Below, in pieces: positions 51,855 through 60,741 of a DNA stretch of 64,000 bases (the stretch's first letter is position 1; the number at the start of each line of letters is the position of its first letter). The notes beneath the pieces are model-generated. The model saw nothing but the letters and a program-made list of their open reading frames with translations, was not told where the DNA came from and made no database searches. The position numbers were made by a program, and so were the translations under genes. The stretch is from Oxalobacter paeniformigenes (lineage in GTDB: Bacteria; Pseudomonadota; Gammaproteobacteria; Burkholderiales; Burkholderiaceae_D), in contig NZ_JAMKYL010000001.1 in assembly GCF_027158465.1 (NCBI RefSeq), positions 1 through 64,000 of the forward strand, read 5' to 3'.

Positions 51855-52094
51855 ATGGTCGTTATTCGTTTAGCTCGTGGTGGCGCCAAAAAGCGTCCTT
51901 TTTATCAAATCGTTGCAGCCGATTCCCGTAACCGTCGTGATGGACGTTTCATCGAACGTCTGGGTACCTACAATCCGTTTGCGGCAGAACATGAACAGGG
52001 TATCCGTATCGCAACCGATCGTCTGACCTACTGGCAGAGCGTCGGCGCCAAATTGTCCCCGACGGTCGCACGTCTGGTTGCAGCCGCCAAGTAA
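51855..52094 (+). CDS. rpsP: 30S ribosomal protein S16
   Basis: A 79-aa small-subunit protein beginning MVVIRLARGGAKKRPFYQIVAADSR with the family's RFIERLGTYNP motif. It is the first gene of the conserved rpsP-rimM-trmD-rplS operon. GGAAG precedes the ATG by 8 bp. Confidence 0.98.
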   Translation: MVVIRLARGGAKKRPFYQIVAADSRNRRDGRFIERLGTYNPFAAEHEQGIRIATDRLTYWQSVGAKLSPTVARLVAAAK

Positions 52095-52108
52095 TTTCTG
52101 TCTCACGT

Positions 52109-52654
52109 TTGAAAGCGTTGGAAAACGTTCAGTTGCCGATTCCCGGCGATCTGGTCGAAGTCGGTCATGTCAGCGGTGCATATGGAATCCGTGGCTGGGT
52201 CAGGGTGCATCCCTATTCCGCCGAGGCGGAAGCGCTGCTGACGGTCAGGACGTGGTGGCTGGATTTGCCTGTGTGCCATGAGATTCGTGTCGTTCAGGCA
52301 CGATGGCAGGGCGATGAAGTCGTTGCCCGTTTCGACGGGGTGAATGATCGCAATGCGGCAGAAGCGCTGCGCGGTGCCGTTGTCCGTATTTCGAGAGGCC
52401 ATTTTCCTTCGCTGGAAGAAAACGAATATTACTGGGTCGATCTGATCGGTCTGTCCGTTTTCAATTTGCGCGGGGAGTCTTTGGGAATCGTCAAGGGACT
52501 CATGGATAACGGTGCGCATCCTGTTTTACGGGTGGATACCGTCATGCCGGACGGGCGCAACAAGGAGTTGCTGATCCCGTTTGTCAGCCAGTATGTAACT
52601 GCGGTTTCGCGTGAAGACCGGAAGATAACGGTTGACTGGGAACGCGATTACTGA
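52109..52654 (+). CDS. rimM: ribosome maturation factor RimM
   Basis: RimM binds S19 and helps 30S assembly. The 181 aa have the N-terminal RimM barrel (VEVGHVSGAYGIRGWVRVHPYS) and the C-terminal PRC-barrel (EYYWVDLIGLSVFN, LLIPFVSQYVTAV). The start appears to be a TTG at 52109, 14 bp after rpsP; no ATG or GTG fits in frame before the conserved barrel. A weak start would keep RimM below the ribosomal proteins of the same transcript (inference). Confidence 0.92.
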   Translation: MKALENVQLPIPGDLVEVGHVSGAYGIRGWVRVHPYSAEAEALLTVRTWWLDLPVCHEIRVVQARWQGDEVVARFDGVNDRNAAEALRGAVVRISRGHFPSLEENEYYWVDLIGLSVFNLRGESLGIVKGLMDNGAHPVLRVDTVMPDGRNKELLIPFVSQYVTAVSREDRKITVDWERDY

Positions 52655-52700
52655 TGGCGAAAGCGATCAGTCAGGTGGTGACTTTACGGAAAGGGCGGCG

Positions 52701-53468
52701 ATGCAGTTCGATGTGATTACCCTGTTTCCGGAAATGTTTTCCGTACTGACGGGCTCCGGTATTACCCGAAGGGCATTTGAAGAAAAACGCTGTTCCCTGA
52801 CCTTGTGGAATCCACGTGATTTCACACATGACAGACATCGCACGGTGGATGATCGTCCGTATGGCGGTGGTCCAGGCATGGTCATGATGGCGCAGCCGCT
52901 CGATGCCGCGATCGTCGCCGCAAAAGACAGGTTGTCCCGGACCGGAATCGAAGGCGCACCGGTCATTTATCTGTCTCCACAGGGGAGGCCGCTGGATCAC
53001 GAAAAGGTCATGGCGTTATCGTCTGTTTCCGGCATGATCTTGTTGTGCGGAAGGTATGAAGCGGTCGATCAGCGTCTGATCGAGAAGCATGTCGATGAGG
53101 AAATCAGTCTCGGTGACTTCGTGTTGTCCGGAGGCGAGATTCCGGCCATGGCATTGATGGATGCTGTCATCCGTCAGTTACCGGGTGTGTTGCATGATGA
53201 GCTGTCGGCGGTAGAAGACAGTTTCGTATCGGGGATTCTGGACTGTCCGCATTTTACGCGACCGCCGCAATATGATGGCGTCGCGGTTCCCGATGTCCTG
53301 ATGACGGGCAATCATGCGGAAATCGCACGCTGGCGTCGTCGGCAGGCCTTGTTGATGACATTGCATAAAAGGCCGGATTTGCTTCGCAAGGCCGATGAAG
53401 CCGGAAAATTGTCCCCTGAGGACAAAGAGTTTTTAAGTCGTAGCAGTTGGTGTATAGTAGCGTCGTGA
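52701..53468 (+). CDS. trmD: tRNA (guanine-N1-)-methyltransferase
   Basis: TrmD methylates G37 of tRNAs and prevents +1 frameshifts. The 255 aa start MQFDVITLFPEMF with GGAAAGGG 9 bp upstream; the frame from 52632 overlaps rimM and is not family-like. The knotted SAM site appears as YLSPQGRPLDHE, LLCGRYEAVDQR and SLGDFVLSGGE. It is the third gene of the operon. Confidence 0.97.
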   Translation: MQFDVITLFPEMFSVLTGSGITRRAFEEKRCSLTLWNPRDFTHDRHRTVDDRPYGGGPGMVMMAQPLDAAIVAAKDRLSRTGIEGAPVIYLSPQGRPLDHEKVMALSSVSGMILLCGRYEAVDQRLIEKHVDEEISLGDFVLSGGEIPAMALMDAVIRQLPGVLHDELSAVEDSFVSGILDCPHFTRPPQYDGVAVPDVLMTGNHAEIARWRRRQALLMTLHKRPDLLRKADEAGKLSPEDKEFLSRSSWCIVAS

Positions 53469-53570
53469 ACGTCTGTTCACGTTTATTAACCGTCATCCTA
53501 TACCGGGTATCGTCAAAATGACAAAAAAGGAATATTCCAGTACGCCGGCAAGATGGCTTTAGGAGTAGAA

Positions 53571-53948
53571 ATGAATCTGATTGAGCAGTTAGAAAAAGAA
53601 GAAATCGAACGTCTGGGGAAAAACATCCCGGATTTCGCACCGGGCGACACGGTCGTCGTTAACGTGATGGTGGTTGAAGGTAACCGCAAACGTGCGCAGG
53701 CTTACGAAGGTGTGGTCATTTCCCGCCGCAATCGTGGCCTGAATTCCAATTTCATCGTTCGCAAGATTTCTTCCGGCGAAGGTGTGGAACGTACTTTCCA
53801 GCTGTATTCCCCGCTGATCGCTTCCATTGAAGTCAAACGTCGCGGTGATGTCCGTCGCGCCAAGTTGTACTATTTGCGTGAACGTTCCGGCAAGTCCGCA
53901 CGTATCAAGGAAAAATTGCCCAGCCGGAGCGCAAAAAGCGCTGAATGA
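53571..53948 (+). CDS. rplS: 50S ribosomal protein L19
   Basis: A 125-aa protein at the 30S-50S interface, starting MNLIEQLEKEEIERL. The conserved FAPGDTVVVNVMVVEGNRKR block is followed by EGVVISRRNRGLNSNFIVRK. The ATG at 53571 is preceded by TAGGAG. It is the last gene of the rpsP operon and is followed by a terminator. Confidence 0.98.
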   Translation: MNLIEQLEKEEIERLGKNIPDFAPGDTVVVNVMVVEGNRKRAQAYEGVVISRRNRGLNSNFIVRKISSGEGVERTFQLYSPLIASIEVKRRGDVRRAKLYYLRERSGKSARIKEKLPSRSAKSAE

Positions 53949-53970
53949 TTGAACGAATGGTTCGATTGTG

Positions 53971-53998
53971 AAGGGGGCATCTGTGATGCCCCCTTTTT
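53971..53998 (+). terminator. rpsP operon terminator
   Basis: AAGGGGGCATC/GATGCCCCCTT with a TGT loop and five T, 22 bp after rplS. Confidence 0.93.
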
Positions 53999-54016
53999 GC
54001 ATTGTCGGGAGAGAAC

Positions 54017-54685
54017 ATGGCCAAATTGGGTTTTGATCCGGAAAAATTGCCTGTCGATTCGATCGGCAGCGGAGAGGCTGTGCCACAAGAACGTCTGAAT
54101 CCGGAATGGATCAGGAAACGTTTTTCCAATCCACCGGCATGGACGCCGGAAATCAATGCAGAGCCGGCGTTTGTCCATCGTGACCGCTGGATTCCGGCAG
54201 CCGTTCTGGTGCCGCTGGTCAACCGGCAGGATGGTTTGTCACTGATGCTGACACAGCGTGCCTTGCATATGCATGATCATCCGGGGCAGATCAGCTTTCC
54301 GGGCGGACGTGTCGATCTGACCGACAGTACCCGTATCGAAACGGCATTGCGAGAAATGGAAGAAGAAGTCGGTATCGACCGCAGTCATGTCGACATTCTG
54401 GGAACGTTGCCCGAATACCGTACCGGCAGCGGGTATCGGGTCACGCCCGTTGTTTCCATCGTGACGCCACCTTTCGTGATACATACCAATCCGGATGAAG
54501 TGGCGGAAGTTTTCGAGGTGCCGTTCCCGTTTTTCATGAACGGTTCCAATTACCAGATCAGGTCGGCAGAATTTCCCAATGGTGCCGGCAGGCGGTCGTT
54601 TTATACGGTGCCGTATCGTAACCGCTTCGTCTGGGGGGCGACAGCAGGGATGTTGCGCAATCTGTACCATTTCCTGAAAGCGTAA
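54017..54685 (+). CDS. CoA pyrophosphatase-type Nudix hydrolase
   Basis: A 222-aa Nudix hydrolase with the NudL/CoAse pattern: AVLVPLVNRQDGLSLMLTQRA, the SFPGGRVD segment and the Nudix helix ALREMEEEVGI, all in the middle of the protein. The N-terminal LNPEWIRKRF region is also family-like. It would cleave CoA or acyl-CoA to phosphopantetheine and 3',5'-ADP. With oxalate handled as CoA esters, this may help turn over damaged or surplus CoA (inference). GGGAGAG precedes the ATG at 54017; a start 15 bp upstream is less likely. Confidence 0.88.
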   Translation: MAKLGFDPEKLPVDSIGSGEAVPQERLNPEWIRKRFSNPPAWTPEINAEPAFVHRDRWIPAAVLVPLVNRQDGLSLMLTQRALHMHDHPGQISFPGGRVDLTDSTRIETALREMEEEVGIDRSHVDILGTLPEYRTGSGYRVTPVVSIVTPPFVIHTNPDEVAEVFEVPFPFFMNGSNYQIRSAEFPNGAGRRSFYTVPYRNRFVWGATAGMLRNLYHFLKA

Positions 54686-54819
54686 TGGTTTGACCGGTAC
54701 CATCCGGTTCATGCAAGCGCAATTGCCGGCGCAAGACGGTTAAGCCGTGCGCCGGAGGCCATGCGATTATGTGTCTGCATGAGATATTGTATGAAAGAGG
54801 CGGCTCGACCGGAATTTCA

Positions 54820-55761
54820 ATGATTTTTTTCTCGATTCTTTGTGCGTTGCTGATTGATCATTTCAGGCCCTCGCGTGCGGATAATCTTTTTATCGGGCTG
54901 ATGCAATCGGTTGCATGTCGTGTCAGAAAATGGTGCGATGCACCCATGGCGCATCATGTCAGGGCAGGATGGGTCATGGCGGCTTCCTGTTTCGTACTTC
55001 CCGTGCTGGCCGTTTACTGGCTATGTCTGGCAGTGCATCCGTTTCTCGGATTGCTGTGGAATATTCTGGTTCTGTATATGTGCATGGGATTCAGACACTA
55101 CAATCGTTGCTTTACGTCGATACAGATGGCGTTGCTAAACGGTGAAAATGTACAGGCACGGGATTTGCTCTCTGAATGGTGTCATGGCAGGATCGTTTGT
55201 GCCACTGATCCGGATGTGCCGGATCTTGTCATCGAAAAATCGTTGTTGACCGTTCTGAAAGATGTGTTCGGCGTCATTTTCTGGTTTGTCATGCCCCTGG
55301 GACCGGCCGGAGCCGTGTTTTATCGTATTGCGGCATGCCTGTACAAGGATGATGAAAACCGGTGGGATGGCGAGGATGCGTTCAGCCGTTTTGCAGAACG
55401 GATGTCGTACTGGATCAACTGGATTCCGGTCAGATTGATGGCCGTTTCGTTTGCGCTGATCGGTAATTTCGAGGCGACCCTTTATGAGTGGAAACATTTT
55501 TCGGCACGCTGGAAAAACAGCAATGTCGGCGTGTTGATGGCTTCTGCGGGAGGAGCGATGGGAATCCGGTTGGGAATCGCTCATGATGGCGGTTCGGGGG
55601 TGTATCGGGATCCGGTATCTGGCGAGATGACAGCCGACGAGGCAGGTGGCGGTACCGGAGAGTTGCCGACCATCCGGTTTTTGCAGAGCGCACTGGGATT
55701 GATATGGCGGACGTTGCTGTTGTGGCTTGTCATGCTTTTTCTTCTTACAATGGCACTGTGA
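54820..55761 (+). CDS. CobD/CbiB (AmpE)-like membrane protein
   Basis: A 313-aa integral membrane protein with about four to five hydrophobic segments. It opens MIFFSILCALLIDHFRPSRADN. The central DPDVPDLVIEKSLLTVLKDVFGVIFWFVMPLGPAGAVFYR is the CobD/CbiB core in which cobinamide-phosphate synthases carry conserved residues. Many betaproteobacteria have this divergent paralogue beside relA or the CoA Nudix gene, without cobalamin genes, so true B12 synthesis is doubtful. Start chosen at the ATG giving MIFFS; an upstream ATG at 54769 is possible. Confidence 0.78.
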   Translation: MIFFSILCALLIDHFRPSRADNLFIGLMQSVACRVRKWCDAPMAHHVRAGWVMAASCFVLPVLAVYWLCLAVHPFLGLLWNILVLYMCMGFRHYNRCFTSIQMALLNGENVQARDLLSEWCHGRIVCATDPDVPDLVIEKSLLTVLKDVFGVIFWFVMPLGPAGAVFYRIAACLYKDDENRWDGEDAFSRFAERMSYWINWIPVRLMAVSFALIGNFEATLYEWKHFSARWKNSNVGVLMASAGGAMGIRLGIAHDGGSGVYRDPVSGEMTADEAGGGTGELPTIRFLQSALGLIWRTLLLWLVMLFLLTMAL

Positions 55762-55816
55762 TGTGTCGCAGGTACAGAAAACTTTGGCGATAGTTATGGT
55801 AACGGTGGATTGAATT

Positions 55817-58057
55817 ATGGTTTCTTCGGTACTGATTTCGGATGCAGTCGAAAATTTGACGGAAGGTCTTTCCAGCGCGGATGGCAAGCAGGTCATGGAT
55901 GCTTATGCTTTTGCGCGGGAGGCCTATGCGGATCACAGCATGCGCAGCGGTCAGCCTGCGATCGAATTCTCGAAAAGTATCGGCCTGATTCTGGCCGAAT
56001 TGAACAGCGATGCACAGACGCGTATTGCCGGTTTGCTGGCGGTTTTGCCCGAACACAACCCTGAAGCCGGCGCGCAGCTGGAAGCACGGTTCGGTGTGGA
56101 AGTCGACAATCTTGTGGACAGTGCCAGAAAATTGTTCAGATTGCGCGATCTGACAGGCAGTCTCGACGAAATCGGGCATGGCAAAAATGCCGCGCAGATC
56201 AGAAAAGCTCAGGCAGAGACGTTGCGCAAGATGTTGCTGGCGATGGCTGCCGATATGCGGGTCGTCATGATCCGGCTGGCCGCACGGATGGCTGCGTTGC
56301 GTTATCTGGCAAAGAAAAAGGAAGATAACGATGCCAGCCGTCATTATGCCAAGGAAACGCTTGAGATTTATGCGCCACTGGCCAACCGGCTGGGTATCTG
56401 GCAGGTGAAGTGGGAGCTGGAGGATCTGTCGTTCAGGTTCATTGACCCGGAAGCCTATCGCCGTATCGCGAAAAGTCTGGAAGAAAAGCGTACCGAGCGT
56501 GAAGAATTCATCCGGAAAATCATGGCACGGTTGCGTCAGGAACTGGATGCTGCCGGTATCAAGGCCGATGTGACCGGACGACCGAAACATATCTACAGTA
56601 TTTATAACAAGATGCGCGGCAAATCGCTCGATTTTTCGCAAATGTATGATTTGCGCGCATTTCGTGTCATCGTTTCCGATATCAAGACCTGTTTTACGGT
56701 GCTTGATATGATTCACCGGCTCTGGACACCGATTCTCAAGGAATTCGACGACTATATTTCACGTCCGAAGCCGAACGGTTACCAGTCGCTGCATACGGTT
56801 GTGGTGGCGGAAAACGGACAACCGTTCGAAGTACAGATCAGGACGCAGGAAATGCATCGTTTGGCCGAGTTCGGTGTGGCTGCGCATTGGCGTTACAAGG
56901 AAACGGGTGGCTCGACGTTTGTCGCGCAGCAGTATGATGAAAAGATTTCGTTCTTGCGTCAGCTGTTGTCCTGGAAGACGGATGTCGATGATGCGGTGGC
57001 CGAAGAAGATTCTCATAAAGAGTGGGTGGAAAAAATCAAGGCGACCACGCTTGATGACAGGATTTATGCCTTGACGCCGCAAGCGCGGGTGATCGATTTG
57101 CCTCAAGGCGCGACGCCGATCGATTTCGCCTATCAGGTTCACAGCGATGTGGGCCACCGCTGCCGCGGCGCGCGCGTGGACGGTGTCATGGTGCCGCTCA
57201 ATACGCCGTTGAAAAGCGGACAGACGGTCGAGATCATCACAGCCAAGGGCGCTGCGGGCAATATCGGACCGTCACGTGACTGGTTAAGTCCCGGATTTGC
57301 GGTCAATCCGCGTACGCATGCCAAGATACGGTCATGGTTCAACGGGATCGAGTATCAGGAAACGGTGGCCAGCGGCAGAACCATGATCGAAAAACTCTTG
57401 CAACGTGAAGGCAAGACGGCGGTCAATCTTGAGGAATTGGCGCGGAAACTGGCGTTTTCCAAGGTGGACGAAATGTTTTTCGCCGCCGGCAAGGAAAAGC
57501 TCAACATGCGAACGATCGAGATGGCGCTTCATGGTCAGGAAACCGTTCGGGATACGGGTAATAATGACGACATTATCCGCAAGAGCAAGGCATCCAGCGT
57601 CGCCAGCGGCGCGAAATCGGGTATTCTGGTTGTCGGTACGGAAGGACTGCTGACACAGATGGCCAAGTGTTGCAAACCGGCGCCACCTGATCCGATCGTC
57701 GGATTTGTCACGCGTGGTAAGGGAGTCTCCATCCATCGTCAGGATTGCAAGAATTTTCTGGAAATGGAGAAAAAAGCACCGGAACGGGTTATCCAGACGA
57801 ACTGGGGGACGCCGGGGCCGGATACGGTATATCCTGTCGATATTTATGTGCTGGCAGGAGACAGGCAAGGCTTGTTAAGGGATATTTCCGACGTGTTCAT
57901 GCGCGAAAAGATCAATGTGATCGGTGTACGGACACAGAGCAACAAGGGACAGGCGAGAATGTCTTTTACGGTGGAAATCGCATCGACAGAAAGTCTCGGG
58001 AAGGCGATGCAGCTGATCAGCGAAGTCGGCGGTGTCATGCAGGTGAAACGGCATTGA
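55817..58057 (+). CDS. relA: GTP pyrophosphokinase RelA
   Basis: A 746-aa RelA/SpoT-family enzyme that makes (p)ppGpp at stalled ribosomes. The N-terminal HD region lacks the paired His-Asp (AGLLAVLPEHN), so hydrolase activity is probably lost. The synthetase motif EFDDYISRPKPNGYQSLHT (near residue 309) carries the acidic E-x-D-D type of RelA rather than the R-x-K-D of SpoT. TGS (about 413-476), the CCKP zinc-finger region (about 617-650) and C-terminal ACT (about 675-746) follow. GGTGG precedes the ATG. Confidence 0.95.
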   Translation: MVSSVLISDAVENLTEGLSSADGKQVMDAYAFAREAYADHSMRSGQPAIEFSKSIGLILAELNSDAQTRIAGLLAVLPEHNPEAGAQLEARFGVEVDNLVDSARKLFRLRDLTGSLDEIGHGKNAAQIRKAQAETLRKMLLAMAADMRVVMIRLAARMAALRYLAKKKEDNDASRHYAKETLEIYAPLANRLGIWQVKWELEDLSFRFIDPEAYRRIAKSLEEKRTEREEFIRKIMARLRQELDAAGIKADVTGRPKHIYSIYNKMRGKSLDFSQMYDLRAFRVIVSDIKTCFTVLDMIHRLWTPILKEFDDYISRPKPNGYQSLHTVVVAENGQPFEVQIRTQEMHRLAEFGVAAHWRYKETGGSTFVAQQYDEKISFLRQLLSWKTDVDDAVAEEDSHKEWVEKIKATTLDDRIYALTPQARVIDLPQGATPIDFAYQVHSDVGHRCRGARVDGVMVPLNTPLKSGQTVEIITAKGAAGNIGPSRDWLSPGFAVNPRTHAKIRSWFNGIEYQETVASGRTMIEKLLQREGKTAVNLEELARKLAFSKVDEMFFAAGKEKLNMRTIEMALHGQETVRDTGNNDDIIRKSKASSVASGAKSGILVVGTEGLLTQMAKCCKPAPPDPIVGFVTRGKGVSIHRQDCKNFLEMEKKAPERVIQTNWGTPGPDTVYPVDIYVLAGDRQGLLRDISDVFMREKINVIGVRTQSNKGQARMSFTVEIASTESLGKAMQLISEVGGVMQVKRH

Positions 58058-58192
58058 CGGGACGGTTCACCGGGTTTGCCGGCTTGCCACCGCATGAAAG
58101 AATGCATAGGGTACGGTTTTAGCTGTTAAACTATTATCTGCATGCGAAAAATTTTTTACGCATGGCAAATGGTTAATGTACGATCAAAATCA

Positions 58193-58387
58193 ATGAAAAA
58201 ACTGCGTAAATTACACGTCTTTCTGGTGACGCTTCTGCTGGGTGGAGCGATCATGTCCTTTCGTCTGTTCGATGGCAATTTTTCTACAGAAAGCATTCAT
58301 GAATGGGCACTGGATTCCCTGTTTCTTGCGGCGATCATAGGGTTTATCGCCGTCAAGTGGCTCAAACGGAAAGGCAAGCTGGATTAG
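58193..58387 (+). CDS. small two-helix membrane protein
   Basis: A 64-aa protein from the ATG of MKKLRKLHVF with two hydrophobic segments (FLVTLLLGGAIMSF and LFLAAIIGFIAVKWL) and a basic end (KRKGKLD). In-frame starts upstream at 58142 and 58169 would add up to 17 residues, and no start has a strong ribosome binding site. No family is recognised. It lies between relA and the Lar-like gene on the same strand. Confidence 0.55.
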   Translation: MKKLRKLHVFLVTLLLGGAIMSFRLFDGNFSTESIHEWALDSLFLAAIIGFIAVKWLKRKGKLD

Positions 58388-58466
58388 GAGGTTTTCGTCG
58401 TACAGTTGTCATGCAGGCGTTTTTACATCTTGTCTTGCAGGGTACTGTCCGAAACGAAGTCATATC

Positions 58467-58838
58467 ATGCCACCGCTCATACATATCAAGTCAGCCGGAT
58501 TGCGGCGTTTTTTACTGTTTCTGGTGACGCCTTTTTATTTTCTGATCGTTTTCGGCATCCGGGTCGGACGATGTGTGGAATTGACGTTTGCCGATTTCAA
58601 TGAAGTCTTTCGTGCCGTCTGGCGAGGCAATGTCGAGGAACAAAAACTCTTGCCTTGTCCTTTCTGTGGCGGCAAGGCCAATCCTGACGGGTGGCGAGCC
58701 AATGGTGGTGCTACCGGGCCGGCATGTGACCAGTGCGGTGCAACGGCTTGGTCCGTCTATACCTGGAACAATCGGGTGCCTGTGCCACCGGACAAGAACG
58801 TCTGCAAGGACGATACCGGTGAACACGATCCAACCTGA
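58467..58838 (+). CDS. membrane-anchored Lar-like zinc-ribbon protein
   Basis: A 123-aa protein. Residues 13-35 are hydrophobic, and from residue 61 there is a Lar-type ribbon: LLPCPFCGGKAN, then CDQCGATAWSVYTWNNR, with four cysteines in two CxxC pairs and the closing W-N-x-R. Lar-family (restriction alleviation) domains are mostly found in phages and prophages as small soluble proteins; here it follows a hydrophobic segment in a chromosomal context. Function not assignable: it could be a host-adapted relic or only resemble Lar. Confidence 0.6.
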   Translation: MPPLIHIKSAGLRRFLLFLVTPFYFLIVFGIRVGRCVELTFADFNEVFRAVWRGNVEEQKLLPCPFCGGKANPDGWRANGGATGPACDQCGATAWSVYTWNNRVPVPPDKNVCKDDTGEHDPT

Positions 58839-59025
58839 TAGCAGGATTTTTCCCTTCTTTTCAATACCGCAATAACGATGAACCGTGGTGCTGTGCCGCG
58901 GTGGTACGGTATTGTCTGAATTGAATTGCTTGCGGTCTTTCTCTAGAATAACTTTTTTTTCACGAGTTTTAACCTTTTTTTAACCCGGTGGCGTATCTGC
59001 AGTACCGAGTTGTTGTGCCGCAAGT

Positions 59026-60336
59026 ATGACTTTATCAAGATCTCCATGGATGACGGTCTATATTTCCGTCGCCGCTTCACTTGCCGCTCTGGTCAGCTGG
59101 ATGGCCATGTCGAGCGAATCGATGATCCGTTTCGTCCGTGAGAACGGACCGATCGAAAATCTGACGCTTGTCGTCTATATCGTTGCCATCGCGCTCATTT
59201 TGTACAGCGGGCGTACAGTTCTGACGGTAAAGACCAGGGCGGCGATCGTGATATTGCTGGTGTATATGTTCATGCGGGAAGCGGATTTGCACAAGTCGTT
59301 GAGCGGTACCAGTATCCTGAAAATCAAGTTCTGGCTGGGCAGCCAGTTTCCCGTTACGGACAAATTGATGGCGCTGGCCATTCTGTTGCCGGTGTTGTGG
59401 GCGCTGTTTTATTTTATCCGTGGTTATACGCGGCGCTGGTGGTCCGATTTGTGTTTGAAAGACGGTTATGCCGTGGGTATTTTCGTGTTTTTCGCAGTGC
59501 TGGTCATTTCCAAGATTTTCGACCGCTCGCTGAACATGATGACCGAAATGTGGGGATGGCGCTTTCCGATGTGGGTGGAAGCGCTGGTGACCGGGCAGGA
59601 AGAATATCTCGAATGCATTTTGCCGCTTCTGATAACTGTCTCTTTTTATCAGTATCGTGAACGGCACAAAACGGTCATGATGATGCAGGCATCTCCCTGG
59701 ATATCGGTCTATATGGCCTTGCTGACCTCGCTGGCGGCACTGGTGTGCTGGTGGATATTGCCACCGGTGGATATGCTGGAATTCGTGTCGGAAAACGGCA
59801 TGATAGAGACCATGACGCTGGTTTTTTATGTCGTCGCCATTGTGGTTGTCATATTCGCCGGCACACAGATGAAGGGATCAACGAAATGTGCGGTTGTCAT
59901 CATGCTGGCATATATGTGCATGCGCGAGATGGACTTGCACAAGTCTGTCAGCAGCGAGAGCATCCTGAAAAGCCGTTTCTGGCTGGGCAGCCATATTCCG
60001 GTGACGGACAAATTGCTGGCCATACTGATTTTGCTGCCGGTTCTCTGGATGCTGTTTTATTTCATCAGGCATTGTGCGGGTACATTTTTCCGTGAATTGT
60101 TCAACAAGGAAGGGCACGCGATTACCATACTGGTGTTTTTCGTTGTACTGGGGGTTTCGAAGTGCATCGACCGGTCGCTGAATGTATTGACGGAGCTTTA
60201 CAAAATGCATTTTTCGGACTGGCTGGTTGCCTTGCAGGTTTCGCAGGAAGAATTTCTGGAATGCCTGTTGCCCATACTGATTATCGTTGCATGCTGGCAG
60301 TACATGCAGCACAGAAAGTGGTTGTCGGGATTCTAG
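59026..60336 (+). CDS. tandemly duplicated integral membrane protein, unknown function
   Basis: A 436-aa membrane protein made of two homologous halves, residues about 6-216 and 223-432, offset by 216-217. Both repeat the same motifs: SPW-x-x-VY, SLAALV-W, ENG-x-IE, MRE-x-DLHKS, SILK-x-x-FWLGS, PVTDKL, LLPVLW-x-LFYFIR, DRSLN, and QEE-x-LEC-x-LP. Charged residues (Arg-Glu, Asp-Leu-His-Lys, Asp-Arg, Glu-Glu) are kept in both copies within or beside hydrophobic helices, suggesting functional sites. I recognise no characterised family. Nearest neighbours are the Lar-like gene and glcB, without overlap. Confidence 0.8.
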   Translation: MTLSRSPWMTVYISVAASLAALVSWMAMSSESMIRFVRENGPIENLTLVVYIVAIALILYSGRTVLTVKTRAAIVILLVYMFMREADLHKSLSGTSILKIKFWLGSQFPVTDKLMALAILLPVLWALFYFIRGYTRRWWSDLCLKDGYAVGIFVFFAVLVISKIFDRSLNMMTEMWGWRFPMWVEALVTGQEEYLECILPLLITVSFYQYRERHKTVMMMQASPWISVYMALLTSLAALVCWWILPPVDMLEFVSENGMIETMTLVFYVVAIVVVIFAGTQMKGSTKCAVVIMLAYMCMREMDLHKSVSSESILKSRFWLGSHIPVTDKLLAILILLPVLWMLFYFIRHCAGTFFRELFNKEGHAITILVFFVVLGVSKCIDRSLNVLTELYKMHFSDWLVALQVSQEEFLECLLPILIIVACWQYMQHRKWLSGF

Positions 60337-60741
60337 TCGCGGATGATGAAATATGCCCGAAAGGAAACGGTTTTTGCGGAAAATGACCGGATAAGACGCT
60401 TTTTGTATAAGACGTACGGGGTGTTATACAAAAAATTGTGTGTCATGGACAGACTTTATTGCTAACATATATACCCGTGAAAAAAAGAAGCAACCCTTCT
60501 CCATGCGCACAAGTCGTGTTCACACAAGAATACGTGTTACAAACGGGTAATCAGACAGCTGTATCTGACAACGCATGATGGTGTTTATCCGGACAGGATG
60601 GCGGTAAGCGTCCGCTCCTGCTATTGCGCGGCAAAGAATGAGAAAACATTCGCGCCATCGCTTGTCTGCCAACCGGCATGGCATGCGGTGACGTCACTTA
60701 GTTGTCAATTCGCACAGGTTTGGATACAAGAGAAACGTTAT
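60337..60741 (+). other. long untranslated region upstream of glcB
   Basis: About 400 bp without a credible gene; the glcB frame is open for part of it but the extra residues are not family-like. A candidate promoter is TGGACA (60446-60451) with TATATA (60468-60473), spacing 16, which would give a leader of roughly 260 nt. The leader contains small inverted repeats such as TCAGA/TCTGA around CAGCTG near 60555. No known riboswitch consensus was recognised. Confidence 0.5.
60400..60434. repeat. 11-bp inverted repeat before the glcB promoter region
   Basis: TTTTTGTATAA and TTATACAAAAA are exact complements separated by 13 bp, about 65 bp after the duplicated membrane protein gene. It could be an operator for glcB or a weak transcript end. 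Confidence 0.5.

Noticed and set aside
54820..55761. Evidence for cobalamin biosynthesis
   Set aside because: The CobD/CbiB-like protein is divergent and no other cobalamin genes are nearby, so a B12 pathway cannot be claimed from it.
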